From: Chitinophagales bacterium
GTDB lineage: Bacteria > Bacteroidota > Bacteroidia > Chitinophagales > Chitinophagaceae
NCBI GenBank assembly: GCA_015654495.1
Contig: JAATGW010000701.1
Coordinates: 1 to 6,392, forward strand
Direction: 5' to 3'
Length of the DNA stretch: 6,392 bases
Shown here: one piece after another, positions 1 to 5,537 of the stretch
Position numbering within the stretch: position 1 is the stretch's first letter
Layout: the number at the start of each line of letters is the position of its first letter
Notes under the pieces: generated by a model
Seen by the model: only the letters and a program-made list of their open reading frames with translations
Databases searched by the model: none
What the model was told of the DNA's origin: nothing
Translations under genes and position numbers: made by a program

Positions 1-21
1 AAACGTGATTTTATTGGCTGT

Positions 22-56
22 TTACCTCTTACTTCCTACCTCATACCTCTTACTTC
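22..56. repeat. Heptamer array 1 (5 x NTACYTC)
   Basis: Five consecutive 7-mers are in strict phase: TTACCTC, TTACTTC, CTACCTC, ATACCTC, TTACTTC. Only positions 1 and 5 vary. On the minus strand the unit reads GARGTAN. Confidence 0.8.
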
Positions 57-83
57 AAAACTCCCTGCGCTACAAGATTCACC

Positions 84-96
84 GTTCCTACGGAAC
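84..96. repeat. Palindrome GTTCC-TAC-GGAAC, copy 1
   Basis: Perfect 5-bp inverted arms surround a TAC loop. The same 13 bases recur at 187-199. The flanks are also similar (GCTACAAGATTCACC before this copy, GCTATAAAATCATC before the second), so the repeat is longer than the palindrome itself. Confidence 0.75.
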
Positions 97-122
97 TGAA
101 AAACAAAATTGTATTTGGCTGT

Positions 123-150
123 TGACTTCGGCCTTCGCACCTCGCACTTG
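123..150. repeat. Heptamer array 2 (4 units)
   Basis: Four in-phase 7-mers: TGACTTC, GGCCTTC, GCACCTC, GCACTTG. They are more degenerate than the arrays on either side but keep the YTC ending, apart from the last base. The array starts at the last T of TTGGCTGTT, as in the other two units. Confidence 0.7.
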
Positions 151-153
151 TTT

Positions 154-173
154 CCCAGGATTGAAATCCTGGG
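154..173. repeat. Inverted repeat CCCAGGAT-TGAA-ATCCTGGG
   Basis: Perfect 8-bp arms (154-161 and 166-173) enclose a 4-base loop and are followed by CTATAAAATCATC and the second GTTCCTACGGAAC palindrome. It is not a terminator: no T-run follows on either strand. Two adjacent hairpins separated by a short linker resemble the layout of REP/BIME-like elements, but no REP-associated transposase is in the window. Confidence 0.75.
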
Positions 174-186
174 CTATAAAATCATC

Positions 187-199
187 GTTCCTACGGAAC
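187..199. repeat. Palindrome GTTCC-TAC-GGAAC, copy 2
   Basis: Identical to 84-96, 103 bp downstream, and followed by the same type of A-rich linker (ACTACAAACCGTAATTGTA) leading into the third TTGGCTGTT block. Confidence 0.75.
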
Positions 200-224
200 T
201 ACAAACCGTAATTGTATTGGCTGT

Positions 225-259
225 TAACTTCTTACTTCGTACCTCGCACTTCGTACTTC
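225..259. repeat. Heptamer array 3 (5 units)
   Basis: Five in-phase 7-mers: TAACTTC, TTACTTC, GTACCTC, GCACTTC, GTACTTC. Array length (35 bp) and phase relative to TTGGCTGTT match array 1. The array runs directly into the T-tract side of the minus-strand terminator. Confidence 0.8.
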
Positions 260-284
260 AAAAAAAGCCCCCTACGGAGGCTTG
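260..284 (-). terminator. Rho-independent terminator of the sugar transferase operon
   Basis: On the minus strand a hairpin with arms AAGCC-T-CC and GG-G-GGCTT (one internal mismatch) around a GTA loop is followed at once by seven T residues in all (complement of 260-266). It lies about 57 nt beyond the stop codon of the sugar transferase and is oriented correctly to end that transcript. The plus strand has no clean T-run after the stem (GATTATTTATTTT), so activity in that direction would be weak. Confidence 0.8.
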
Positions 285-315
285 ATTATTTATTTTACAA
301 TGTGTCGATCTTATC

Positions 316-336
316 TACTGCCTGCTGCCCGCTGCC
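316..336. repeat. GC-rich heptamer array (3 x NRCTGCC)
   Basis: Three in-phase 7-mers, TACTGCC, TGCTGCC and CGCTGCC (GGCAGYR on the other strand), end five bases before the stop codon of the sugar transferase. The sequence family differs from the NTACYTC arrays on the other side of the terminator, but the 7-bp period and the variation at the first positions are the same. Confidence 0.6.
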
Positions 337-341
337 TCAGC

Positions 342-1547
342 TCACATCTTACTAAACTCCGGCTGCAGATTTACCTGTGCTTTAAAACCTGCCAGTCCAT
401 TTTCAGGAACGGGGATTTCTTTCATTATCACACCAGGAGTATTCAGCATGATCGAGAAGTCCATAAAGAAATTATTTTTTCTTGCATACTCGATATCCAT
501 GCTGATGCGCTCTTCCACAGAAACAATTGCATTTTTACGATTCATGATCTGCCAGAGGCCTGTGATTCCCGCAGGTGCCATAAACCTTTCAGCCCATACA
601 TCAGTTGTAAGCGTTGATGCTTCGTAGAGTGGTAAAGGACGATTACCTACAACAGACATCTCACCGATCAGTACATTGAACAGCTGGGGCAATTCATCGA
701 AGCCGGTTGTTCTTAAGAATGAACCAACTTTTGTGATCCGCGGGTCATTCTGAATTTTGAAGAATACCGGGCCGAGCGAAGTATTGTACTTATTCAGATG
801 AAGCATGGAATTGATCATACGATCGGCACCCACTTTCATTGTTCTGAATTTGAAAAATTTGAACACTTTATATCCCCTGCCTGCACGGTATGAATTATAA
901 AATACCGGCCCACGGGATTCAATTTTGATAGCCAGGCCGATCAGGAGAAATACCGGCATCAGGATAATTAAAGCTGTTCCTGAAAGAAGAATATCAATCG
1001 CACGTTTTACAACACTCATTTTTCCGGTAACATCTGATTCCTGCGTTTCAATACGGATCTGGTGATTGCGGCTATTGAATTCCGACTTCATCTTTTTCAG
1101 AAATTCAACCTTACCTGCTACCAATGCCATTTCAGTTTTCAGGTCTACCAGTTCATCAACCAGTTTTCCTGAAATTACTTTTCGTTTATCCGTAGCATTC
1201 AGCTGGCGGATATTATAGAAAATATGCGTTTGTGTGTGTGAAAGTTCTGCGGCAATATACTGCCGGAGGATCGCAAGATCTGCATCAGAATATGCAAGAT
1301 CAATAAAGATAAACTGTGGAATACCGCCGTTGAAATTCAGATTACGAAGCAGCTGAATTGTTTCCGGAATATCTGTACAACTATGGCCGCTGCTGAAATT
1401 CTGGAAGAGCTCCTGGAAGACTTCCTTATCACCGCCAACGTAAAGGAAAGCATCAGACTGCGATACTCCGGAGTCCTTCCTTATTTTAACGTACTTGTAG
1501 GTAGAGCTACGTTGGGGTAAATTTTCAATTTGCATAGTGTGTTTCAT
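342..1547 (-). CDS. Sugar transferase (monotopic phosphoglycosyl transferase) with N-terminal receiver-like domain
   Basis: This 401-aa protein is predicted to transfer a sugar-1-phosphate from a nucleotide sugar to undecaprenyl phosphate, the first step of exopolysaccharide, capsule or O-antigen assembly, on the cytoplasmic face of the inner membrane. The C-terminal half is a bacterial sugar transferase domain: a single hydrophobic re-entrant segment broken by a proline (about 182-208, P198), then GPVF (213-216), KFRTM (233-237), NDPRITKVG (267-275), FDELPQL with the family's catalytic Asp-Glu pair (D284, E285), GNRPLPLYEA (301-310) and PAGITGLWQ (325-333). The multi-helix N-terminal membrane bundle of WbaP/WcaJ enzymes is absent. 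Residues about 33-158 instead alternate strands and helices like a response-regulator receiver, with D83 where the phospho-acceptor would be, but without the acidic pair or the conserved lysine. The chosen ATG lies 16 nt after the receiver gene; an internal ATG at codon 5 is possible. The two genes are probably cotranscribed. The sugar substrate cannot be read from the sequence. Confidence 0.93.
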   Translation of the reverse strand: MKHTMQIENLPQRSSTYKYVKIRKDSGVSQSDAFLYVGGDKEVFQELFQNFSSGHSCTDIPETIQLLRNLNFNGGIPQFIFIDLAYSDADLAILRQYIAAELSHTQTHIFYNIRQLNATDKRKVISGKLVDELVDLKTEMALVAGKVEFLKKMKSEFNSRNHQIRIETQESDVTGKMSVVKRAIDILLSGTALIILMPVFLLIGLAIKIESRGPVFYNSYRAGRGYKVFKFFKFRTMKVGADRMINSMLHLNKYNTSLGPVFFKIQNDPRITKVGSFLRTTGFDELPQLFNVLIGEMSVVGNRPLPLYEASTLTTDVWAERFMAPAGITGLWQIMNRKNAIVSVEERISMDIEYARKNNFFMDFSIMLNTPGVIMKEIPVPENGLAGFKAQVNLQPEFSKM

Positions 1548-1563
1548 TTAGGGGTGTAACGGA

Positions 1564-1953
1564 TTAATAAATTTTCTCTGCGATTCTGTTCACCATCAGG
1601 TTATCTACTGCTTCAAATAAGCGGAGTGGATTAAATGGTTTAAGAAAAAAATCAGCAACACCGTAATTCACAGATTTCGCACGAGTCGTTTCTTCATTTT
1701 CTCCTGATATTACCATCAGGGGAATTCCTGAGAACAGGTGACTGCCTGTTAAATATTTTACAAGTTCCCAATCATTGAAATCCGGAAGTTCAGGATCCAT
1801 AATGATGAGGTCCGGTTGCTGTGCATTTCTGAGATAATACATAGCGCTCAAACCGTCAGGAACAGAAATAACCTTGTAATGCTTTTTCAGAATAGTATGC
1901 AACATGAATCGCATTGCCTTACTATCATCTATTACCAAAATTTCCTTTCTCAT
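1564..1953 (-). CDS. Stand-alone response regulator receiver protein
   Basis: This 129-aa protein consists only of a CheY-like receiver domain, with no DNA-binding or enzymatic output. The landmarks are intact: acidic pair D9-D10, phospho-acceptor D53 (LIIMDPELPD), S83 in the Thr/Ser switch position, F102 in the aromatic switch position, and K105-P106. It should therefore accept phosphate from a histidine kinase and signal by protein contact in the cytoplasm. No kinase gene is in the window. The stop codon lies 16 nt before the sugar transferase start on the same strand, so the two are very likely one operon, and that enzyme's receiver-like N-terminus is an obvious candidate partner (inference). 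The ATG is preceded by A-rich sequence (CCCTAAGAAA) without a Shine-Dalgarno match, as is usual in Bacteroidota. A weak -7-like TAACTTTT sits at 1968-1975 on the minus strand. The role could be control of polysaccharide initiation or something separate. Confidence 0.93.
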   Translation of the reverse strand: MRKEILVIDDSKAMRFMLHTILKKHYKVISVPDGLSAMYYLRNAQQPDLIIMDPELPDFNDWELVKYLTGSHLFSGIPLMVISGENEETTRAKSVNYGVADFFLKPFNPLRLFEAVDNLMVNRIAEKIY

Positions 1954-2237
1954 TTTCTTAGGGAAGTAAAAGTTATGAATCCGGTCAGATTACCGTGGTT
2001 CATATGAAATTGGAGCTTTCAGTTGTTCGCTAAGAAATCAGAATTACTGCTTCAATGGAATTGGAAGATGGGAAGAGATGTTTTTGAGGATAAAGGGCTT
2101 AATTGGTCAGCAGGAAAAACTACTAAACCTGGGTTTCTCGAAAAGAAAATGGAAAAAACGAATTGGGTTGAATGCTGGATTAAAGATATAAACAAAATTC
2201 ATTAATACAAATAACGGAAAAGAAATTATACGCAAAA
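1954..2237. other. 284-bp AT-rich intergenic region without a convincing gene
   Basis: This lies between the stop of the GT2 gene and the start of the receiver gene, both on the minus strand. It must hold the receiver operon's promoter unless that operon is read through from GT2. I see no hairpin with a T-run after the GT2 stop, so read-through is possible. A 60-codon plus-strand frame (2023-2205) opposes both neighbours, is rich in Lys and Trp, shows no recognisable motif and is probably chance. Minus-strand candidates for a -7 box are TAACTTTT (1968-1975) and a degenerate one near 2195; neither has a clear -33 partner. Confidence 0.5.
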
Positions 2238-3461
2238 TCAGGTATTTTTACGATCAACGGAAGTAATTCTTCGATGAAGCCTATGTGATTTGTCCCAAAG
2301 TACTGATTGACTTCCGTTTAAATATCTGAATAAGCCCATCCAAACAGAAATATTCATGAACAGGAAGTACCAGGGAATATAAAACAGACTGATGCGGCTA
2401 GTATTTATCCTAAGGGCTAACCACCCGCAAAATGCAAAAAAATAGAACCCCGTTTGAGCATACAAAAGTCCGGTATACAGCCAGTACGGACTTATATCTT
2501 TTATTACAATAATGATATTCAAAAATAACAGTATAGGTAGGGCCGGCGGGCAAACAACCCATCTGAAAAACCTGCGTGAAATGTACTGGAATGATAGTTT
2601 CCCGAACCGGAATATATTCAGCAGGGCCCTCATTTCAATCATTCCCTGAAAAGCGCCTGCGCCTATCCGTATTTTTCTTTTTTCTTCTTCTCCTATATCA
2701 GTCGTGGGCAATTCAGAAGCAACTGCACCAGATTCATATCTGATTACATACCCACGTTCGCATATTTTAAGCGACAAAACAAAATCATCAAGGATGGTAT
2801 TCTCCTTTAGTGGTGAATATAAATTCTGACGTACTGAAAACAGTTCTCCTGCTGCACCTACTATCGTATGAAAGTCGGAATCAAGTTTCTTTAAAAAAGA
2901 TTCATACTTCCAGTATATGCCTTCACCTTCGGTATTTGTATTATCAGATAAAGAAATAATTTTCTTTTCACCTGAAACACCGCCAACTTCAGGAACCATA
3001 TAATGCGAAACAATTCGTTTTAATGCTTCACTGTTCAGCATCGTATTTGCATCGCTGAAAACAAGAATTTCGGAACCTGAACACAAGGCCGCAGCACGGT
3101 TCATAGCCGCTGCTTTCCCCCTGCGGCGGGGCTCATGTAAATGAATAACCGCTTTCCTGTCTTTTAATATATTGACGGAAGCATCATCAGAACCGTCGGT
3201 TATAAATACAATACGCAGCAGAGCCGCAGGATAATCCAGTTGAAGACAATTGCTGATCTTTTCTTCAAGTATATCAGCTTCATTATATGCCGGGATAATC
3301 AATGCAACAGATGGCAGGAAATGATTCTCCGGAACTGAACCAGGGGTTGAAGAGGAGGTTCCGCGGAGTTTAAGATATATCCATATAATTACTCCATAGC
3401 CGATATAGGTGTAAAACACCAGGGAAAAAAATATCCAGAATATAATCGCGAGCCAATGCAT
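2238..3461 (-). CDS. Membrane-bound glycosyltransferase, family GT2
   Basis: This 407-aa processive-type GT2 enzyme would transfer sugars from nucleotide sugars to a growing glycan at the inner membrane. A hydrophobic N-terminal helix (about 4-30) leads into the cytoplasmic GT-A domain: IPAYNE (56-61), ITDGSDD (87-93), RRRGKAAAMNRA (112-123, donor-binding region), FSDANT (135-140, DxD-like, D137) and LDDFVLSLK (224-232, the D-D/E-D motif holding the likely catalytic base). KRKIRIGAG (261-269) occupies the place of the Q/RxxRW motif but lacks the tryptophan. Three hydrophobic segments follow (about 302-321, 328-350, 358-378), and the C-terminus is basic. The topology resembles IcaA/PgaC-like and hyaluronan-synthase-like enzymes, but the substrate cannot be told. 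There is no PilZ domain. It is transcribed away from rarA, with a possible -7 box TAAATTCG (3489-3496, minus strand). Proximity to the sugar transferase suggests a common surface-polysaccharide role. Confidence 0.92.
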   Translation of the reverse strand: MHWLAIIFWIFFSLVFYTYIGYGVIIWIYLKLRGTSSSTPGSVPENHFLPSVALIIPAYNEADILEEKISNCLQLDYPAALLRIVFITDGSDDASVNILKDRKAVIHLHEPRRRGKAAAMNRAAALCSGSEILVFSDANTMLNSEALKRIVSHYMVPEVGGVSGEKKIISLSDNTNTEGEGIYWKYESFLKKLDSDFHTIVGAAGELFSVRQNLYSPLKENTILDDFVLSLKICERGYVIRYESGAVASELPTTDIGEEEKRKIRIGAGAFQGMIEMRALLNIFRFGKLSFQYISRRFFRWVVCPPALPILLFLNIIIVIKDISPYWLYTGLLYAQTGFYFFAFCGWLALRINTSRISLFYIPWYFLFMNISVWMGLFRYLNGSQSVLWDKSHRLHRRITSVDRKNT

Positions 3462-3488
3462 TCAACTGTTAAAATAGGTAAAGGATAA

Positions 3489-3496
3489 CGAATTTA
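3489..3496 (-). promoter_or_regulatory. Possible -7 box of the GT2 gene (TAAATTCG)
   Basis: On the minus strand TAAATTCG matches five of the six specified bases of the Bacteroidota -7 consensus TAnnTTTG, 27 nt before the ATG. No good -33 TTTG is seen at the expected distance, so support is weak. Confidence 0.3.
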
Positions 3497-3535
3497 GTCA
3501 GCTTAGATGTTATCAGCTATTTATACCTGAAAAGC

Positions 3536-3543
3536 TAACTTTG
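3536..3543 (+). promoter_or_regulatory. -7 promoter box of rarA (TAACTTTG)
   Basis: This is an exact match to the Bacteroidota sigma-ABfr -7 consensus TAnnTTTG, in the 3462-3602 divergent intergenic region and oriented toward rarA. The -33 region is poor (TGTTA near 3508-3512). Transcription would begin near 3548-3551, giving a leader of about 55 nt to the GTG starts at 3603 and 3609. This placement disfavours the TTG at 3549 as translation start. Confidence 0.5.
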
Positions 3544-3602
3544 ATTTTTTGCAGGAATCCGCTTCCGCAAAGCGACTAATCTATCAACAAATCAGATATC
3601 AG

Positions 3603-4895
3603 GTGAACGTGGAAAATGAATCAGAACATATCCGGCAAACTGCGCCACTGGCCGAGCGTATGCGGCCTGTTAAACTGGAAGATCTCACCGGCCAGGAACA
3701 CCTGACAGGTGCCGGCAGCATACTCCGGAAAGCAATTGAAAATAACCGCATACCCTCAATGATCCTTTGGGGGCCACCGGGTACCGGCAAAACCACAATC
3801 GCCAATATCATTGCACATCTCACTTCAAAAAAATTCTATACGCTGAGCGCCATCAACTCAGGAGTAAAAGATATCCGCGAAGCAATAGAAGATGCAAAAA
3901 TGCAATCGGGTGCTATCGTTTTTATTGATGAGATTCATCGTTTTAATAAAGGTCAGCAGGATGCACTCTTAAATGCGGTTGAGAAAGGTACGATCACGCT
4001 GATCGGGGCAACCACCGAAAATCCCTCTTTTGAAGTTAACAGCGCCCTGCTGTCCCGATGCCAGGTCTTTGTACTCAGGCCGCTTAACGCGGAAAGTCTT
4101 ATTAAAATGCTGGATAAGGCCATTAAAGAAGATATTATACTTAAGACCAGAAATATCAAAATAAGCGAATATGAAGCATTGCTACGCTTTTCAGGTGGCG
4201 ACGGACGTAAACTGCTCAATCTGCTGGAACTTACCGTTTCAGCGGCAGGAAATGGAGATATTGTGATCAACGACACGATGGTAATGGACAATCTCCAGGA
4301 AAAAATGGCTTTATATGACAAGTCGGGCGAACAACATTACGACATCATATCTGCATTTATCAAATCTCTCCGGGGAAGTGACCCCAATGGTGCGGTTTAC
4401 TGGCTTGCAAGGATGCTTGAAGGAGGTGAAGACATCAAATTCATTGCGCGAAGAATGGTGATACTGGCCAGTGAAGATATCGGCAATGCCAACCCTACCG
4501 CGCTTGTTCTCGCAAACACCTGTTTTGATGCCATCAGTAAGATCGGCAACCCGGAAAGCAGGATAATCCTTTCGCAATGCGCTGTGTATCTGGCTACTTC
4601 CCCCAAGAGCAATAGCAGTTACCTGGCCATTGAAAATGCACTCGCTACGGTGCGTGATACCGGTGATCTGGCAGTTCCCCTGGCCATCCGCAATGCCCCC
4701 ACCGGACTGATGAAAAAAATGGGCTATGGGAAAGACTACACTTATGCGCACGATTTCAGCAACAATTTTATGGCCCAGGAATATCTTCCGAAGGAAATCA
4801 GCAATACAGCTTTCTACAATCCCGGAAAAAATGCACGTGAAGATGAAATAAGAAAATTTTTACGTGAAAGATGGAAAGAAAAATACGGCTACTGA
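3603..4895 (+). CDS. rarA: Replication-associated recombination protein A (RarA/MgsA), AAA+ ATPase
   Basis: RarA is a clamp-loader-like AAA+ ATPase related to yeast Mgs1 and human WRNIP1. It acts at stalled or gapped replication forks, interacts with SSB, and functions as a tetramer in E. coli. Numbered from the GTG at 3603 (430 aa), the sequence shows the family opening PLAERMRP (15-22) and TGQEHL, Walker A GPPGTGKT (57-64), Walker B VFIDEIHRF (106-114), sensor 1 GATTENPSF (135-143), arginine finger in SALLSR (R152) and sensor 2 in GGDGRK (R202). The C-terminal tetramerisation region contains SGEQHYDIISAFIKSLRGSDP, LASEDIGNANP, APKSNSSY, RNAPTGLMKKMGYG and YAHD, all family hallmarks. Length is normal. 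The start is uncertain: there is no in-frame ATG before PLAERM. GTG at 3603 or 3609 gives a family-like N-terminus, and AGGTG at 3601-3605 is a weak ribosome-binding candidate for 3609. TTG at 3549 would add 18 atypical residues and begin at the predicted transcription start. Confidence 0.95.
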   Translation: MNVENESEHIRQTAPLAERMRPVKLEDLTGQEHLTGAGSILRKAIENNRIPSMILWGPPGTGKTTIANIIAHLTSKKFYTLSAINSGVKDIREAIEDAKMQSGAIVFIDEIHRFNKGQQDALLNAVEKGTITLIGATTENPSFEVNSALLSRCQVFVLRPLNAESLIKMLDKAIKEDIILKTRNIKISEYEALLRFSGGDGRKLLNLLELTVSAAGNGDIVINDTMVMDNLQEKMALYDKSGEQHYDIISAFIKSLRGSDPNGAVYWLARMLEGGEDIKFIARRMVILASEDIGNANPTALVLANTCFDAISKIGNPESRIILSQCAVYLATSPKSNSSYLAIENALATVRDTGDLAVPLAIRNAPTGLMKKMGYGKDYTYAHDFSNNFMAQEYLPKEISNTAFYNPGKNAREDEIRKFLRERWKEKYGY

Positions 4896-4954
4896 TCTAC
4901 TAACGTAACAGCGTACACGAATTTAACAAACTCCGAATTTCGTCTATTATTATT

Positions 4955-5407
4955 ATGGAAAATATTCAATGGTCCTGTACAGCTTTTGCTGATCTCTCAG
5001 TTGCAGCGCTTTATGAAATTCTCAAATTAAGAAGTGAGGTTTTTGTTGTTGAACAACAGTGTATTTTTCTGGATATGGATGATAAAGATGTTAATTCTTA
5101 TCATGTAACGGGACTTGTTGATAATAAGCTCATTGCATATTCAAGATTGATTCCGCCGGGTATTGCATTCGCTGAAACCTCGATTGGGCGCGTAGTTACA
5201 GCGAATTCAGCGAGAAAATCAGGTGCAGGTAAATTGCTGATGAACTATTCAATTTTAAAAGCAAAGGAATTGTTTGGTAATCAGGATATAAGGATCGGAG
5301 CACAGTTGTATCTTAAAAAATTCTATAGCTCATTTGGTTTCAATACAGTTAGTGAAATTTATCTTGAAGATGGAATTGAACACATTGAAATGACATTGTA
5401 TACGTAA
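4955..5407 (+). CDS. elaA: GNAT family N-acetyltransferase, ElaA type
   Basis: This 150-aa protein is a single GNAT fold that should transfer acetyl from acetyl-CoA to an amine; the physiological substrate of ElaA proteins is not established. The match to the ElaA subfamily is clear along the whole length: LRSEVFVVEQQCIFLDMDDKD (25-45; E. coli has LRCAVFVVEQNCPYQDIDGDD by memory), AYSRLIPPG (61-69), IGRVVTANSARKSGAGKLLM (77-96) with the acetyl-CoA pyrophosphate loop RKSGAG (87-92), GAQLYLKKFYSSFGF (115-129) and EDGIEHIEM (138-146). Length equals that of E. coli ElaA (about 153). The ATG is the only sensible start, with A/T-rich sequence and no Shine-Dalgarno before it. The gene lies 59 nt after rarA on the same strand with no terminator between, so read-through from rarA is possible. 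It looks more AT-rich than rarA, but with such a short gene that proves nothing about transfer. Confidence 0.92.
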   Translation: MENIQWSCTAFADLSVAALYEILKLRSEVFVVEQQCIFLDMDDKDVNSYHVTGLVDNKLIAYSRLIPPGIAFAETSIGRVVTANSARKSGAGKLLMNYSILKAKELFGNQDIRIGAQLYLKKFYSSFGFNTVSEIYLEDGIEHIEMTLYT

Positions 5408-5462
5408 TATTAACATTTCACTAATCGTTATTTTACGTTAAGCCTCAGCATGTTGAATTTTT

Positions 5463-5536
5463 ATACCGGATATAATATAATGGTGCAGAGAAGCGTTATT
5501 TCTCAGTCCAAACTTTTGAAAATCCAAATCCGGTAT
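5463..5536 (+). promoter_or_regulatory. 9-bp inverted repeat in the leader of the outer-membrane protein gene
   Basis: ATACCGGAT (5463-5471) is the exact reverse complement of ATCCGGTAT (5528-5536), 56 bp apart; the second arm ends one base before the ATG at 5538. If both arms are transcribed they could pair and cover the ribosome-binding region. They could also be two half-sites for a DNA-binding protein. A possible -7 box (AACTTTTG, 5511-5518, five of six consensus bases) lies between the arms; if that is the promoter, only the second arm would be in the mRNA. Confidence 0.35.
5511..5518 (+). promoter_or_regulatory. Possible -7 box of the outer-membrane protein gene (AACTTTTG)
   Basis: Matches TAnnTTTG except at the first base, 19 nt before the ATG. 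No clear -33 element is visible. It would imply a very short leader of about 12-15 nt. Confidence 0.25.
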
Positions 5537-5537
5537 C

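Larger units (their letters stand above)
14..260. repeat. Composite tandem repeat, three units of about 101 bp
   Basis: Three units follow one another. Each opens with TTGGCTGTT (14-22, 115-123, 217-225; spacing 101 and 102 bp), and the last T of this block is the first base of a heptamer array. Units 1 and 2 then continue into a segment resembling GCTAYAARAT and a palindrome GTTCCTACGGAAC (84-96 and 187-199). Unit 3 stops after its heptamers, next to the terminator. Unit 1 lacks the CCCAGGAT hairpin present in unit 2, so the copies are diverged. The region has no convincing gene: its only plus-strand reading frame (5-211) runs through the repeats. I do not recognise a named element. It may be a non-autonomous palindromic repeat of the REP type, or a slippage-prone intergenic spacer. 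Confidence 0.75.

Noticed and set aside
154..173. Intrinsic terminator at the CCCAGGAT hairpin
   Set aside because: The stem is good, but neither strand has a T-run directly after it, and the gene's real terminator is at 260-284.
5..211. 68-codon plus-strand reading frame
   Set aside because: It is made of the heptamer arrays and palindromes. The translation is repetitive Leu/Tyr/Ser, with no start signal and no family resemblance.
14..260. CRISPR array
   Set aside because: The ~101-bp period is too long, the conserved blocks are short and degenerate, the segments between copies are similar rather than unique, and no cas gene is present.
282..617. 111-codon plus-strand reading frame
   Set aside because: It is antisense to the conserved C-terminal half of the sugar transferase and has a low-quality Cys/His-rich translation.
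2023..2205. 60-codon plus-strand reading frame in the gap between GT2 and the receiver gene
   Set aside because: No ribosome-binding or promoter signal, no motif, opposite to both neighbours, and the length is within chance for A-rich DNA.
4311..4751. 146-codon minus-strand reading frame
   Set aside because: It is antisense to the conserved C-terminal region of rarA, which fully explains the coding signal.
5402..5438. ACGTAA/TTACGT inverted repeat as terminator of the acetyltransferase gene
   Set aside because: Only 6-bp arms with a 25-base loop, low GC and no T-run after the second arm.
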